Origin: Polaribacter atrinae
Lineage (GTDB): Bacteria; Bacteroidota; Bacteroidia; Flavobacteriales; Flavobacteriaceae
Assembly (NCBI RefSeq): GCF_038023995.1
Contig: NZ_CP150660.1
Location: forward strand, 1,424,501 to 1,488,500
Direction of reading: 5' to 3'
DNA length: 64,000 nt
Within the stretch, counting starts at the first letter, position 1; each line of letters opens with the position of its first letter. The translations under genes and the position numbers were made by a program. The notes under the pieces were generated by a model. That model made no database searches. It was given only the letters and a program-made list of their open reading frames with translations, and had not been told where the DNA came from. This document shows positions 27,401 through 37,463 of the stretch, piece after piece.

Positions 27401-28456
27401 GGAATTGGACTTTCTGTAGATGATAAAGAAAAAATTTTCAATAGATTTTATCAAGTAAAATATACTCATACCAAAAATAATAAAGGTTTTGGTCTTGGTT
27501 TATCTATTGTAAAAGATGTTATAAAATTACATAAAGGAGAGATAAGTGTTTCTAGTGAATTTAAAAAAGGAAGTTCTTTTGAAGTAAAATTATTAAAAGG
27601 AAACAATCATTTTAAAGACAGTTTAGAAGTAGAGGAAAACAATTTATTTGAAGAAAATGCCGTAGAAAAAATTCAAAAGAAAATTTTAGATAGAAAAGAC
27701 AAAAAAGAAACTATTTTAATTGTTGAAGATCATGAAGAAATTCAAGAATCTTTAAAAGAACTTCTAGAAAACGAAAACTACGCTGTTATTCAAGCTTTTA
27801 ATGGTCTTGAAGGATTACGATTAGCAACTACCACAACTCCAGACCTTATTATAAGTGATGTTATGATGCCAGAAATGGATGGACTTGAATTATCTAAAAA
27901 AATAAAACGAAATAGTACAAAAAGTCATATTCCAATTATCATTTTAACTGCAAGAACATCTACCAAAGATAAAATGGAAGGTTATGAAACAGGAGCTGAT
28001 GAATATATAATAAAACCTTATAATGAGGAGTTTTTAATAAATAGAATTAAAAACCTTTTAGAGAGTAGAAAATTATTAAAGCAAAAATTTAATAACACTA
28101 CTCTATTGAATCCAAAAGAAATAACAGTGAACTCTAAAGATCAAATATTTTTAGAAAAACTATATAAGTCTCTAGAAGAAAACCTACAGTCAAATAACCT
28201 GAAAGCTCAAATTATTTCTAAAAATTTAAATATGAGCCATTCTTCTATGTATAAAAAAATAAAGTCTTTAACAGGTCTTACTTATATGGAGTTTATTAGA
28301 GATTACAGATTATCAATTGCAAAACAACTAATAGAAGAAATGGGCTATTCAGTTTCAGATGCATGTTACAAAGTGGGCTATTCAGATAGAAAATACTTTA
28401 GCAAGCTATTTAAAAATAAGTTCAAACAAAATCCTTCTTATTATTTAAAATCTTAA
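24434..28456 (+). CDS. Hybrid two-component system regulator of the galactan locus
   Basis: About 1340 residues in the hybrid two-component layout. A signal peptide leads into a periplasmic two-component propeller (about 40-650) with many WIGT/LWIGT repeats, then a Y_Y_Y domain, one membrane helix (about 785-805), a histidine kinase (His842 in FFTNISHEIRTPVTL; N box and G box present), a receiver domain (Asp1142 in DVMMPEMDG) and a C-terminal AraC-type HTH (YMEFIRDYRLSIAKQLI). Such proteins sense an oligosaccharide in the periplasm and activate the adjacent SusC/SusD genes. No ATG is available: the start is probably TTG at 24434 or TTG at 24461, the latter giving a more compact signal peptide. 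Confidence 0.95.
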   Translation: MKKKSNNTILKNRKIFLSLFLITTFFYKICGQTQPIFQKIDEAQGLSSSRITGIIKESNGFIWISTQNGLNRFDGFSVKIYNKQNSNIESNDISSLYLDSKNRIWLTTYGSGLNLYDKKNDKFISFKNSLRDDSSVISNRVNTIIEDTKGHFWIGTEKGLCLFDYDLKKFVSYAHPQKKQLNITSIYQDKKGNLWLGTFANGLLLFNTKDNEFKTLNNETEQITSAINVITELNPDAILLGTKGSGLLTVDLKTQKVADFFYNNLALSNKVKIIRSLKKDNKNNLWIGTDGYGLFELQYPNSKEPIVKNYMFNSQLSSSLAGNAIYVISDDGDSNIWIGTAWNGISVLDKKNQTEIMVSDFVGLNPNPVLSIFQNDTKIFLGLDGNGLNVYNKKTKKIQLYDKDKIKAKYIQKIIQTKDNNIWIGTFDNGLIKFNEKSEKVIKYTNHFNDNQSLSFDDVRDIIEDEKNNLWIATWGGGLNYLDVTNGKFSRFKLPNNNIVSILKDKNKIWVASFGGGLNLFDSTTKNIKTFSYKELDSTTISSNNLFSILKDTKGYLWIGTSGEGVNRMNLKTNKVERFQNLENIKYRTITSIIEDNESNIWFGTKKGIIKYSYFTNTFTTYNNLSGDFHINSTFKDQVGFLYFGGINGVLKFDPKAVTNTDLQPKVSIRNFKIFNKEATIGDKGILDRNIVMTKEITLEHFQNVITFEFSALKFPTAKNCEYAIKMENFDTDWRAIGKDRTATYTNLSPGDYIFKVKSKEVSANWGDSFTSLQITIQKPYWLTWWAFTLYFLLFLIFIYFIRKYIIAWGKLKSSLELEKLTHEKDNELYNAKQQFFTNISHEIRTPVTLILSSINRLFDNDKTKDNKQIKAAHTISRNSNLLLRLVNELLDVRKLETNDIALNVSKGEFVGFAKEIYLSFSDIASDRNIKYRFKTDESTIYLWFDNNQLEKVIFNLLSNAFKFTNDNGEIDFNIETNDKEVIFIVKDTGIGLSVDDKEKIFNRFYQVKYTHTKNNKGFGLGLSIVKDVIKLHKGEISVSSEFKKGSSFEVKLLKGNNHFKDSLEVEENNLFEENAVEKIQKKILDRKDKKETILIVEDHEEIQESLKELLENENYAVIQAFNGLEGLRLATTTTPDLIISDVMMPEMDGLELSKKIKRNSTKSHIPIIILTARTSTKDKMEGYETGADEYIIKPYNEEFLINRIKNLLESRKLLKQKFNNTTLLNPKEITVNSKDQIFLEKLYKSLEENLQSNNLKAQIISKNLNMSHSSMYKKIKSLTGLTYMEFIRDYRLSIAKQLIEEMGYSVSDACYKVGYSDRKYFSKLFKNKFKQNPSYYLKS

Positions 28457-28642
28457 ATAGCAAACCTACATCAAATATCTTACCCTAAATATATGCTATT
28501 TTAATCTTTTTTATGAGTTATTAATACTCATTTACTGAAAATGACCCCTGTATAATTTTACGGATTATAATTACTTGCACTAGTAAAGTAAGCTATTTTT
28601 TTTACGAAGTAAAAATCTATTAATTTTAAAATTATATTAGCA

Positions 28643-31618
28643 ATGTCTATTTTCTCAAAAAAGAAAAGTTTTTTTAATACCAAAAAAATACTTTTACCTT
28701 TATTATTCTTTTTTTCCATAGCAATTTCATATTCTCAAGAAATTGTTGTTTCTGGTTCCGTTAAAGAATCAAAAACAAATAGTCCAATTCCAGGAGTTAA
28801 TATTATTATTAAAGGAAAAACAATAGGAATTACATCAGATTTTGATGGTCTCTATTCTATTAAAGCGTCCTTAAATGATATTTTAGTTTTTAGTTATTTA
28901 GGTTATGCACCTAAAGAGATTAAAGTTACATCAGCAACTATTAATGTTTTTTTAGAAGAAGATACCCAAAGTTTAGATGAAATTGTTATCATAGGTTATG
29001 GTACAACTACTGTTAAAGATGCAACAGGAGCTGTAACTGCAATAACCGAGAAAAACTTTAATAAGGGAAACATAACTACAGCAGAAAATTTATTAAATGG
29101 TAAAGTAGCAGGATTAACAATTAATACTGGTGGAGAACCAGGTGCAGGTTCTACCATTAGAATTAGAGGTGGAGCATCTTTAGGGGCATCAAACGATCCT
29201 CTAATCGTAATAAATGGTTTGCCTGTAGATAATAATGCTATTGGTGGTTCTCGTTCTATTTTAAGCTCAATTAATCCTAATGAAATAGCATCATTTTCAA
29301 TTTTAAAAGATGCTTCTGCTACTGCAATTTATGGTTCTAGAGCATCAAATGGTGTTATTATAATAACAACTAAAAAAGGATCTAGAAATCTGAATGTGAA
29401 TTTAGATATGAATTTCGGTATCAATACACTTCCTAATAAAGTTGATGTTTTTTCAGGTGATGAGCTACGTAATTTAGTAAGTAGTGTAAACCCTAGTTTA
29501 ACTCCTTTGTTAGGCAATGCAAATACAGATTGGCAAGATGAAATTTATAATAATAGTGCAACTTCTATTATAAATGCTTCTGCAAACGGAATGTTACTCA
29601 ATAAAATACCTGCAAGAATTTCTATAGGAAGAACTTTTCAAGAAGGATTGCAGTTAACATCTATATTTGAAAGAAATAATGCCTCTTTTAATCTAAACCC
29701 TAATTTCTTAAACAACAGTTTAAAAATTAGTGTTAATGGTAATGCCTCTTTTGAAAAAAATAGATTTGCATCAGGTCAAGCAGCAAATGCATTAACTTTC
29801 GATCCTACACAACCTGTTTATGATGAAAACTCACCATTTGGAGGTTACTTTCAGTATTATACAGATAATAATGATGGTGTAATTAATGAAGATGATTTAA
29901 CTGCATTAGCTCCATTTAATCCTTTGGCAGAATTATTACAAAGAAGAAGTATAAGTAATATTCAGCGTTTCTATGGGAATGTTAAAATAGATTATAATTT
30001 TAATTTTTTACCAGAATTATCTGCAGTTTTAAATGTAGGTATGGATAAACAAAATGCTGATGGTACAGTAAGGGTTTCTGATAAAAATCCTTTAGCTCAA
30101 AATGATGGAAGTTTGGTAGGTTCTTATTCAGAATACACAAACAGTCAAAATAACACACTTTTAGACGGATATTTATCTTATAATAAAGAATGGAATAATT
30201 TTAATGTTGATGGAACTGCTGGGTATTCTTATCAAAAATTCACCAATAAAAGATATGTAAGTGGCGAATTGTTAGATGATGGTCCAGATTCTGAACCAGT
30301 AAACAATGTAGATCCTAATTTGGTACTAATTGGTTTTTTTGGTAGAGCAAATTTTTCATTTTACGATAAATATCTAGTTACACTTTCTTACAGAAGAGAT
30401 GGTACATCAAGATTTAGTAAAGAAAATAGATGGGGTAATTTTCCATCTGCAGCAATTGCTTGGAAAATAAAAGAAGATTTGTTTCCAGAATCTGAAAACT
30501 TATCATCTTTAAAATTAAGATTAGGTTGGGGTATTACAGGTCAACAAGATATTGGTAGAAATAATTTAGATTTATTTTTATCAAGATATATAAGAGGTTT
30601 ACCAAGTTCTCAATATATTTTTGGAGATACTACAACACCTGTTGGGATACCACAATTTAGAAATGAAGAACTAAAATGGGAAGAAACTACAACGTATAAC
30701 ATAGGTTTTGATTATGGTTTATTTAACGATAAAATTACAGGTTCTTTAGAAGGGTTTTATAAAGAATCTAAAGATTTATTATCTAATGCAGCTATTTCTG
30801 ATGGTTCTAATTTTAGTAATTCTGGTTTTCAAAACATAGGGAATTTCACTTCTCAAGGTATTGAATTTTCAATTGGAGGTGATTTAATTACCAATGATGA
30901 TGGTTTAAATATCGATTTTAATTTCAACACTACTTTTATCAAAACAGAAATTAAAAAGCTAGCATTAGATCAAGATCAATTAGTTGGTGGCGCAGATGGT
31001 GGAACAGGAAATACAGCCCAAATTCACAGAGAAGGTTTTACACCATTTTCATTTTTTGTATATAAGCAAGTTTACGATAGCAACAACAATCCTATAGAAG
31101 GAGCTTATGCAGATTTAAATGGAGATAATTTAATTACAGATGCAGATAAATATATTCATCATAATGGAGCTCCTTCTGTAACATTTGGTTATGCCTCAAA
31201 CTTTTACTATAAAAACTTTGATTTATCTTTTAACTTAAGAGCCAATATAGATAATTACGTCTATAATAATGTAAACTCCTCTAGGGCTCAATATGATTTG
31301 CTAGAGAACAGTTCTGTTGTTGCAAATTTACCAACATCAGTATTACAATCAAATTTTAATACCACAGAAAACGTAATACTTTCTGATTATTATATAGAGA
31401 ACGCTTCTTTTTTAAGGATGGACAATATAACTACTGGCTATACTTTTAATGAGATTTTTAGCAATAAATCTTCCATCAGATTATCAGCAAGTGTTCAAAA
31501 TGTATTCGTAATTACAAATTACTCAGGTTTAGATCCAGAAGTATTTAGTAATGGAATAGACAATACTATTACACCAAGACCAAGAACTTTTACCATTGGT
31601 GCAAACATAAAATTTTAA
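28643..31618 (+). CDS. SusC-type TonB-dependent outer-membrane transporter
   Basis: 991 residues. Signal peptide; carboxypeptidase-regulatory-like domain (about 35-110); TonB-box-like segment SLDEIVIIGYGTT; plug domain with GAVTAITEKNF and IRIRGGASLG; then a 22-strand-type barrel ending in TIGANIKF. Imports glycan fragments caught by SusD, powered through TonB. First structural gene of the locus, 186 bases after the hybrid regulator and 10 bases before susD. Substrate galactan oligosaccharide is inferred from the enzymes encoded downstream. Confidence 0.95.
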   Translation: MSIFSKKKSFFNTKKILLPLLFFFSIAISYSQEIVVSGSVKESKTNSPIPGVNIIIKGKTIGITSDFDGLYSIKASLNDILVFSYLGYAPKEIKVTSATINVFLEEDTQSLDEIVIIGYGTTTVKDATGAVTAITEKNFNKGNITTAENLLNGKVAGLTINTGGEPGAGSTIRIRGGASLGASNDPLIVINGLPVDNNAIGGSRSILSSINPNEIASFSILKDASATAIYGSRASNGVIIITTKKGSRNLNVNLDMNFGINTLPNKVDVFSGDELRNLVSSVNPSLTPLLGNANTDWQDEIYNNSATSIINASANGMLLNKIPARISIGRTFQEGLQLTSIFERNNASFNLNPNFLNNSLKISVNGNASFEKNRFASGQAANALTFDPTQPVYDENSPFGGYFQYYTDNNDGVINEDDLTALAPFNPLAELLQRRSISNIQRFYGNVKIDYNFNFLPELSAVLNVGMDKQNADGTVRVSDKNPLAQNDGSLVGSYSEYTNSQNNTLLDGYLSYNKEWNNFNVDGTAGYSYQKFTNKRYVSGELLDDGPDSEPVNNVDPNLVLIGFFGRANFSFYDKYLVTLSYRRDGTSRFSKENRWGNFPSAAIAWKIKEDLFPESENLSSLKLRLGWGITGQQDIGRNNLDLFLSRYIRGLPSSQYIFGDTTTPVGIPQFRNEELKWEETTTYNIGFDYGLFNDKITGSLEGFYKESKDLLSNAAISDGSNFSNSGFQNIGNFTSQGIEFSIGGDLITNDDGLNIDFNFNTTFIKTEIKKLALDQDQLVGGADGGTGNTAQIHREGFTPFSFFVYKQVYDSNNNPIEGAYADLNGDNLITDADKYIHHNGAPSVTFGYASNFYYKNFDLSFNLRANIDNYVYNNVNSSRAQYDLLENSSVVANLPTSVLQSNFNTTENVILSDYYIENASFLRMDNITTGYTFNEIFSNKSSIRLSASVQNVFVITNYSGLDPEVFSNGIDNTITPRPRTFTIGANIKF

Positions 31619-31628
31619 ATAAAAAAAG

Positions 31629-33227
31629 ATGAAAAAAAGACAATTATTATTAATAACAAGCTGTTTTCTACTTCTTTTTATAGTAGGATGTACCAATGAT
31701 TTAAACATACTTCCAGAAGATGAAAATACTTTTTTGGTCGATGATTTTTACAATTCTCCAGAAGCTTACAAACAAGGTTTGGCTGGTGTTTACGGTAATT
31801 TAACCTTAACAAGTTCTCAAGGTCCAGGAGAATCTAATATTACTGGTTTAGATGCTGGTACAAGTCAATATGGAAGAGGATTATGGAATTTACAAGAATT
31901 AACTACAGATGAAGCAAAATGGACTTGGGAAAATGATCCTGGTTTAAGAGATTTAAATAGAAATATTTGGACTTCAGAAAACGTAATTTTAAGAGGCTTT
32001 TTTGGAAGATGTATGACACAAGTGTCTTTTGCAAATGAGTATTTAAGACAAACTTCAGATGAAATATTACAATCTAGAGGTGTTTCTGAAACCTTAAAAA
32101 ATGAAATCGTTATTTACAGAGCAGAAGTTCGTTTTTTAAGAGCTCTTGCCTACTATCATATGATGGATTTGTTTGGAAAAGCAGGCTTCATTACAGAGGA
32201 AGATCCTGTAGGCGCATATCAATCACCACAATATGACAGATTTGAATTATTTGAATATATAGAATCTGAGTTGTTAGCTATTTTACCAACTTTAAAAGAT
32301 CCTTTACAAAACGAATATGCAAGGGTTGATAAAGGTGCAGCTTGGATGTTATTAGCAAAAATTTATCTAAATGCAAAAGTATATATACAAGAAGATAAGT
32401 ATGCAGAATGTTTAGAATATTGCGAAAAAATTATTGCTGGTGAATATATCCTAGCTCCTAATTACTCAAATATATTTAAAGCAGATAACAATTCTAACAA
32501 TGCCAGAAATGAAATAATTTTTCCAATAATTTCAGATGGAATCGTATCACAAAATTATGGTCCAACAACAGTCGCTGTTAATGGTCAAGTTGGTTCTTTA
32601 GAAAGCAATGGATCTGAATTTGGTGTAACTTCTGGTGGCTGGGGAGGCGCTTTGCGTGTAACTCGTCAATTTTCTGAAACGATGTTAAATGGTAATTATA
32701 ATGCTGATGACAGAAATACCATTATAAGTGCCAACAGAACCATTGAAATAACAAACATTAGCAATAATGGAACTGGATATGTAATTACTAAATGGTCTAA
32801 TAAAACTTCTTCTGGGGCAAATGGTTCTGCGAACGAAATTGTTGATACTGATTTTCCATTATTTAGATTGGCAGATGTGTATATGATGTATGCAGAATCT
32901 GTAGTTAGAGGTGGTGGTGGTTCTACAGCTACAGCCGTAAATTACATAAATCAGTTAAGAGCAAGATCTAATAACAACAATACTATTTCATCATCAGATT
33001 TAAATCTAGACTTAATTCTTAAAGAGCGTTTAGTGGAATTACATTGGGAAGGTCATAGAAGACAAGACTTAATCCGTTTTAATAAATATACTGGAGGTAG
33101 TTACAACTGGTCTTGGAAGGGTAATTCAGTTTCTGGAATTCCTTTAGACAATAGCAGAAGTGTTTTTCCAATTCCTAGTGCAAGTTTAGCTGCAAATCCA
33201 AACCTTACTCAAAATCAAGGTTATTAA
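31629..33227 (+). CDS. SusD/RagB-type surface glycan-binding lipoprotein
   Basis: 532 residues with lipobox Cys21 (LFIVGCTND). Typical RagB/SusD body with TPR-like helices (RAEVRFLRALAYYHMMDLFG) and the conserved C-terminal segment ERLVELHWEGHRRQDLIRFN. Caps the SusC channel and binds the polysaccharide outside the cell. Ten bases downstream of susC and 18 bases before the SusE-like gene. Confidence 0.96.
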   Translation: MKKRQLLLITSCFLLLFIVGCTNDLNILPEDENTFLVDDFYNSPEAYKQGLAGVYGNLTLTSSQGPGESNITGLDAGTSQYGRGLWNLQELTTDEAKWTWENDPGLRDLNRNIWTSENVILRGFFGRCMTQVSFANEYLRQTSDEILQSRGVSETLKNEIVIYRAEVRFLRALAYYHMMDLFGKAGFITEEDPVGAYQSPQYDRFELFEYIESELLAILPTLKDPLQNEYARVDKGAAWMLLAKIYLNAKVYIQEDKYAECLEYCEKIIAGEYILAPNYSNIFKADNNSNNARNEIIFPIISDGIVSQNYGPTTVAVNGQVGSLESNGSEFGVTSGGWGGALRVTRQFSETMLNGNYNADDRNTIISANRTIEITNISNNGTGYVITKWSNKTSSGANGSANEIVDTDFPLFRLADVYMMYAESVVRGGGGSTATAVNYINQLRARSNNNNTISSSDLNLDLILKERLVELHWEGHRRQDLIRFNKYTGGSYNWSWKGNSVSGIPLDNSRSVFPIPSASLAANPNLTQNQGY

Positions 33228-33245
33228 ATTAAAAATTATATAAAA

Positions 33246-34376
33246 ATGAAAAAATTACTTTTAAAATCTTTAGCAATAATTATTCTTATCACATTTTATT
33301 CATGTGAAGAAGAAAACGCTCCAATTTTTGTTGCACAACCAGATGTAGATGGCATTATATTTACAAATTCTTTTGCATCAAATTATTTAATTTCTGAGGC
33401 TACAAAAGAAAATATTGGAGATCGATTAATCTGGGAATCTGCAGATTTTGGTGTAACCACTAACGTTACTTACGAGATTCAAGGTTCTATAGATCCTACT
33501 TTTAGTACGTTTACTATTATTGGTACTACAAATGAAAACAACTTTCCAGTTACCATTTCTAATTTTTTAGATTTTGCAAAAGAATTGGGTTTAGATGCAG
33601 ATCCAAGTACCACAGATAGTGCTGGTTTAGCAAATAATGTTGGTCAATTTTTTGTTAGAATCAAAGCAAATGTGGGTACAACAGATAATTTAACTACATA
33701 TTCTGAGTTCGAAACCATCAACATAACTTGGTTAGAAGATATCCCAACAAATACATGTAATTCTTTATATGTTTTAGGGGAAGGTATTACTGATATTGGA
33801 TGGAACTTTCCAGGAATAGAACTTACTTGCGACACGAATGTTTTAAAAGCTAAAGCAAGATTAGGAAATGCTAATTTCAGGTTTTTTACAACTGTTGGAG
33901 ATTGGGATTCTGGTTTAGATTACAAATACTTTGAAAATGAAGGGTATACTATTGATGCAAATTTAGAAAATGCAGGAGATAATTTTAGTTTTATAGGTAC
34001 TCCTGGTATTTACACCATAACAATTGACGATGCTAACAAAACCATTCAATTAGAAGCATCATCTTCTCTTTGGGCAGTTGGAGATGCTGTACCTGGAGGT
34101 TGGAGTTTTAGTGGAGAAACTGTAGAATTTACAGAAAACACTCCAGATATATGGTCTGCATCTATAGAATTAAACAACAACATCTTTAGATTTTTCCAAA
34201 CATTTGGCACTTATGATACCAATAACAATTTTCAATTTTATATAGATCAAGGGTTTACTATAGATTCTAATTTTGAAAGTGATGGTGGACCAGATGCAAA
34301 TTTCAACTTTATAGGAACAGCAGGAACCTATAATTTAACTATAAATGCTGTAGAAAAAACGATTACACTAAATTAA
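33246..34376 (+). CDS. SusE/SusF-like surface glycan-binding lipoprotein
   Basis: 376 residues with lipobox Cys20 (TFYSCEEE). N-terminal SusE-type domain (about 25-170), then two tandem homologous modules (about 172-268 and 275-376): each contains FRFF, a GYTID or GFTID turn, NFxFIGTxGxY and a terminal TI-L strand. Such modules bind starch in SusE/SusF; here they probably bind galactan. It completes the SusCDE surface complex. A hairpin after it marks the boundary to the enzyme genes. Confidence 0.88.
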   Translation: MKKLLLKSLAIIILITFYSCEEENAPIFVAQPDVDGIIFTNSFASNYLISEATKENIGDRLIWESADFGVTTNVTYEIQGSIDPTFSTFTIIGTTNENNFPVTISNFLDFAKELGLDADPSTTDSAGLANNVGQFFVRIKANVGTTDNLTTYSEFETINITWLEDIPTNTCNSLYVLGEGITDIGWNFPGIELTCDTNVLKAKARLGNANFRFFTTVGDWDSGLDYKYFENEGYTIDANLENAGDNFSFIGTPGIYTITIDDANKTIQLEASSSLWAVGDAVPGGWSFSGETVEFTENTPDIWSASIELNNNIFRFFQTFGTYDTNNNFQFYIDQGFTIDSNFESDGGPDANFNFIGTAGTYNLTINAVEKTITLN

Positions 34377-34385
34377 TAACCATAA

Positions 34386-34418
34386 ATAGAGAGAGGCTAT
34401 TCTACCTCTCTCTATTTT
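34386..34418 (+). terminator. Intra-operon hairpin after the SusE-like gene
   Basis: Perfect 11-bp stem ATAGAGAGAGG (34386-34396) / CCTCTCTCTAT (34405-34415), eight-base loop, then T-rich sequence. Could attenuate transcription so that transporter genes are made in excess over enzymes. Confidence 0.7.
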
Positions 34419-34435
34419 ATTTTAAACTTCAAATT

Positions 34436-35095
34436 ATGAAAAAAAAAATACTTTTTATTGCACTATGCATTTCTTCTTTTTTAAATGCACAATCAATTAG
34501 CTTTACTTCTGCAGCGTTAACAAATGCAGAAATAGGCAGTACAATTACTGTAGATTTCACATATTCTATATCTGCAGATGGTTATATTTATTCTGCTATA
34601 GAACTTCAAGATGATTTTACCTATCAATCTACTATTGTAGATGCCGAATTAAATCCAGCAGTTGCTGGCACAGATGTTACTGGCTCTTTTACGTTTACAA
34701 TTCCAGAAAGTACAACACCAACAAGTGATTTAACAGGAAACTTAAATTATAAAATAAAAATTGAACTAAAAGATGCTAGTTTTAATTATTTAGCAGGACA
34801 ATTCCCTGATACAGAAATAAATATAACTTCATCAAATCTTAGTGTTGATGATTTTAATAAAACTTTAAGTGATATAGAAGCATATCCTAATCCTGCTAAA
34901 AATAAAATTTATTTTCAGAATTTAAATAACGATGTAGATTATAAAGCATTTATTTTTAATATTTTAGGGGAAAATATAATATCAGTAAATCAATTAGAAA
35001 ATGGCATTGATATTTCTAGTTTAAATGATGGTATATATTTGTTATCAATTAAATCAAACAATAAGGTAAAGAATTTAAAATTCATTAAAAACTAA
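34436..35095 (+). CDS. Small secreted T9SS protein with putative glycan-binding domain
   Basis: 219 residues: signal peptide (FLNAQSIS), a beta-rich domain (about 20-130), and a C-terminal type IX secretion sorting domain (about 145-219; AYPNPAKNKIYF and DGIYLLSIKSN). The middle domain resembles the N-terminal part of the second GH53 enzyme encoded downstream: both have IY-x-(A/G)-(I/L)-E followed by YQST and a G-N-(L/Y)-x-Y-(K/Q)-(I/V)-K segment. I infer a stand-alone galactan-binding module exported to the cell surface. No catalytic motif was seen. Confidence 0.7.
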   Translation: MKKKILFIALCISSFLNAQSISFTSAALTNAEIGSTITVDFTYSISADGYIYSAIELQDDFTYQSTIVDAELNPAVAGTDVTGSFTFTIPESTTPTSDLTGNLNYKIKIELKDASFNYLAGQFPDTEINITSSNLSVDDFNKTLSDIEAYPNPAKNKIYFQNLNNDVDYKAFIFNILGENIISVNQLENGIDISSLNDGIYLLSIKSNNKVKNLKFIKN

Positions 35096-35119
35096 TTTAA
35101 TAAAAAGGAAAAATTATAG

Positions 35120-37438
35120 ATGAGCAAACAGAATATTTTAGTTATTATTTGCATAAGCTTTTTATTTTTAAGCTGTAAAGAAAACAAAACTTCGGTTATT
35201 GTTGATAAAATAAAATTTAATAACAATTGGGCGTTTAAACGTATTGAAAATCAAAATGTAGATAGTTTATTTTTTGAAAAAAAAATAGATACTAAAAATT
35301 GGGATGCTGTTCAATTACCACATACAACAAAGGTTGAGCCAAAAATTGTAAACAATCAATGGCAAGGTATTTCTTGGTATCGTAAAAATTTTAAGCTTAC
35401 CAATGAAATGAAAAATAAAAAATTATTTTTCAAATTTGAAGGAGCAATGAATATTGCTGAAGTTTGGGTAAACGAAAAAAAGCTTATCAAACATCAAGGT
35501 GGCTATTTACCTTTTATGATAGACTTTACAGAGGTAGCTGATTTCGAAAACGAAAATACAATTGCAGTTAAGTTAAATAATGAAGACAATCCAGTTACTG
35601 GGCCAAAACCACTTAAAACATTAGATTTTAATACGTATGGTGGTATCTATAGAAATGTTTGGTTAATCGCTAAAAATTCACTGCATATTACAGATCCTAT
35701 TTACGCTAATAAAAAAGCTAGCGGAGGTATTTTTGTTTCTTATCCAGAAGTATCAGAAGAATTGGCTAAAATTAAAATTCAAACTCATGTTAAGAATGAA
35801 GATTTGGGTAAAAATTCATTCATCATAAAAAATACTTTACTTAAAAATGATGTAGAAGTTATTTCTTTTGAAAGTAAAGAACAAATTTTAAACTCAAATC
35901 AAGAACAAGAATTCGTTAATAATTTAACGATAGATAATCCAGAATTATGGTCGCCAAATTCACCAAGTTTATATCTTTTAAAAACAGAAATTATTCAAGA
36001 TGGTAAAACTGTTGATAAAGAAATTACTAGAATAGGTATTAAAACTGTAAAGTTTATTGACCAAGATTTGTATTTAAATGGGAAAAAAACTTTCTTGAGA
36101 GGTGTTAACAGACATCAAGAATATCCTTATATAGGGTATGCACTTTCAGATAATGCAAATTATAGAGATGCCAAAAAAATAAAAGAAGCTGGATTTGATT
36201 ATGTACGATTATCTCATTATCCACAAAGCAACTCTTTTATGGATGCTTGTGATGAATTAGGTTTAGTTACTATTGATGCTATTTTAGGTTGGCAATATTT
36301 TAGCAAAGACAAAGAATTTCAAGAGCATGTTTTTCAAGCTTCAAAAAATTTGATACGAAGAGATAGAAATCATGCATCTGTATTAGCTTGGGAAGTTTCT
36401 TTGAACGAATCTTGGATGCCAGAATCATTTATAGATAAACTAACCCAAATTGCGCACGAAGAATATCCAGGAGATCAATGTTTTACTGCAGGTTGGCAAT
36501 CTTATGGATATGATATTTACTTACAAGCGCGCCAACACAGATTGCAACATTATGACTCTACTTTAACAAAACCATACAATGTTTCTGAATATGGAGATTG
36601 GGAATATTATGCCATGAATGCTGGTTTAAACCAAGATGATTGGAGTGGTTTACTGCAAGAAGAACGTTCTAGCAGACAATTAAGATCTGCAGGAGAAAAA
36701 GCATTATTGCAACAAGCAAGAAATATTCAAGAAGCACATAATGACAATTTAAAAACGCCAGCATTTGCTGATGGTTATTGGGTGATGTACGATTATAACA
36801 GAGGATATTCTAACGATTTAGAAGCCTCTGGAATTATGGATATTTTTAGAGTTCCAAAACCTTCTTATTACTTTTATCAAAGTCAGAGAAATTACAACGA
36901 TCCCTTTGGGAAACCTGTTTTATATATTGCCAACAATTGGCAAGAAAACAGCCCATTAGAGGTCTCAATTTTTAGTAATTGTGATGAAGTGGAGTTGTTT
37001 TTAAATGGCAAAAGTTTAGGACGTCAAAAACCAGATAGCAATCGAGTTTCAGATAAATTAAACCATCCACCATTTACATTTTCTATAGCAAAATTTGAAA
37101 AAGGAACATTAGAGGCGAAAGGTTATATTGATAATGAAATCATAATATCTGATAAAAGAGAAACTCCAGGCAAAGCATCAACAATAAAAATTAAGATTGA
37201 TGATGATTATCAAAATTTAAAAAATGAAGATACAGACGTATTTTTTGTCCATGCTTATGTTACAGATGATAATGGTATTCTTGTAGCTGATTCTACTGAT
37301 AAAATTCTTTTCAAAGTTGATGGTAAAGCAGAAATAATAGGTGAAGAATCTGTTATTGCAGAAGCAGGAATTGCATCAATATTAGTAAAAACAAGTGATA
37401 TAAAAAACGTGAAAATCGAAGCTAATTTTCATAATTAA
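35120..37438 (+). CDS. GH2 beta-galactosidase lipoprotein
   Basis: 772 residues with lipobox Cys19 (LFLSCKEN). GH2 architecture: sugar-binding jelly roll (about 30-190, WYRKNFKL and GGYLPFMIDFT), Ig-like domain, then a TIM barrel. Expected acid/base is Glu430 (SLNESWM) and nucleophile is Glu490 (SEYGDWEYY). A C-terminal beta-sandwich follows (about 600-772). Likely removes galactose from galacto-oligosaccharides made by the GH53 enzymes. Other GH2 specificities cannot be excluded by sequence alone, but both GH53 neighbours support beta-galactosidase. Confidence 0.9.
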   Translation: MSKQNILVIICISFLFLSCKENKTSVIVDKIKFNNNWAFKRIENQNVDSLFFEKKIDTKNWDAVQLPHTTKVEPKIVNNQWQGISWYRKNFKLTNEMKNKKLFFKFEGAMNIAEVWVNEKKLIKHQGGYLPFMIDFTEVADFENENTIAVKLNNEDNPVTGPKPLKTLDFNTYGGIYRNVWLIAKNSLHITDPIYANKKASGGIFVSYPEVSEELAKIKIQTHVKNEDLGKNSFIIKNTLLKNDVEVISFESKEQILNSNQEQEFVNNLTIDNPELWSPNSPSLYLLKTEIIQDGKTVDKEITRIGIKTVKFIDQDLYLNGKKTFLRGVNRHQEYPYIGYALSDNANYRDAKKIKEAGFDYVRLSHYPQSNSFMDACDELGLVTIDAILGWQYFSKDKEFQEHVFQASKNLIRRDRNHASVLAWEVSLNESWMPESFIDKLTQIAHEEYPGDQCFTAGWQSYGYDIYLQARQHRLQHYDSTLTKPYNVSEYGDWEYYAMNAGLNQDDWSGLLQEERSSRQLRSAGEKALLQQARNIQEAHNDNLKTPAFADGYWVMYDYNRGYSNDLEASGIMDIFRVPKPSYYFYQSQRNYNDPFGKPVLYIANNWQENSPLEVSIFSNCDEVELFLNGKSLGRQKPDSNRVSDKLNHPPFTFSIAKFEKGTLEAKGYIDNEIIISDKRETPGKASTIKIKIDDDYQNLKNEDTDVFFVHAYVTDDNGILVADSTDKILFKVDGKAEIIGEESVIAEAGIASILVKTSDIKNVKIEANFHN

Positions 37439-37463
37439 AAAGACTTTTAAAACTACTCAAAAA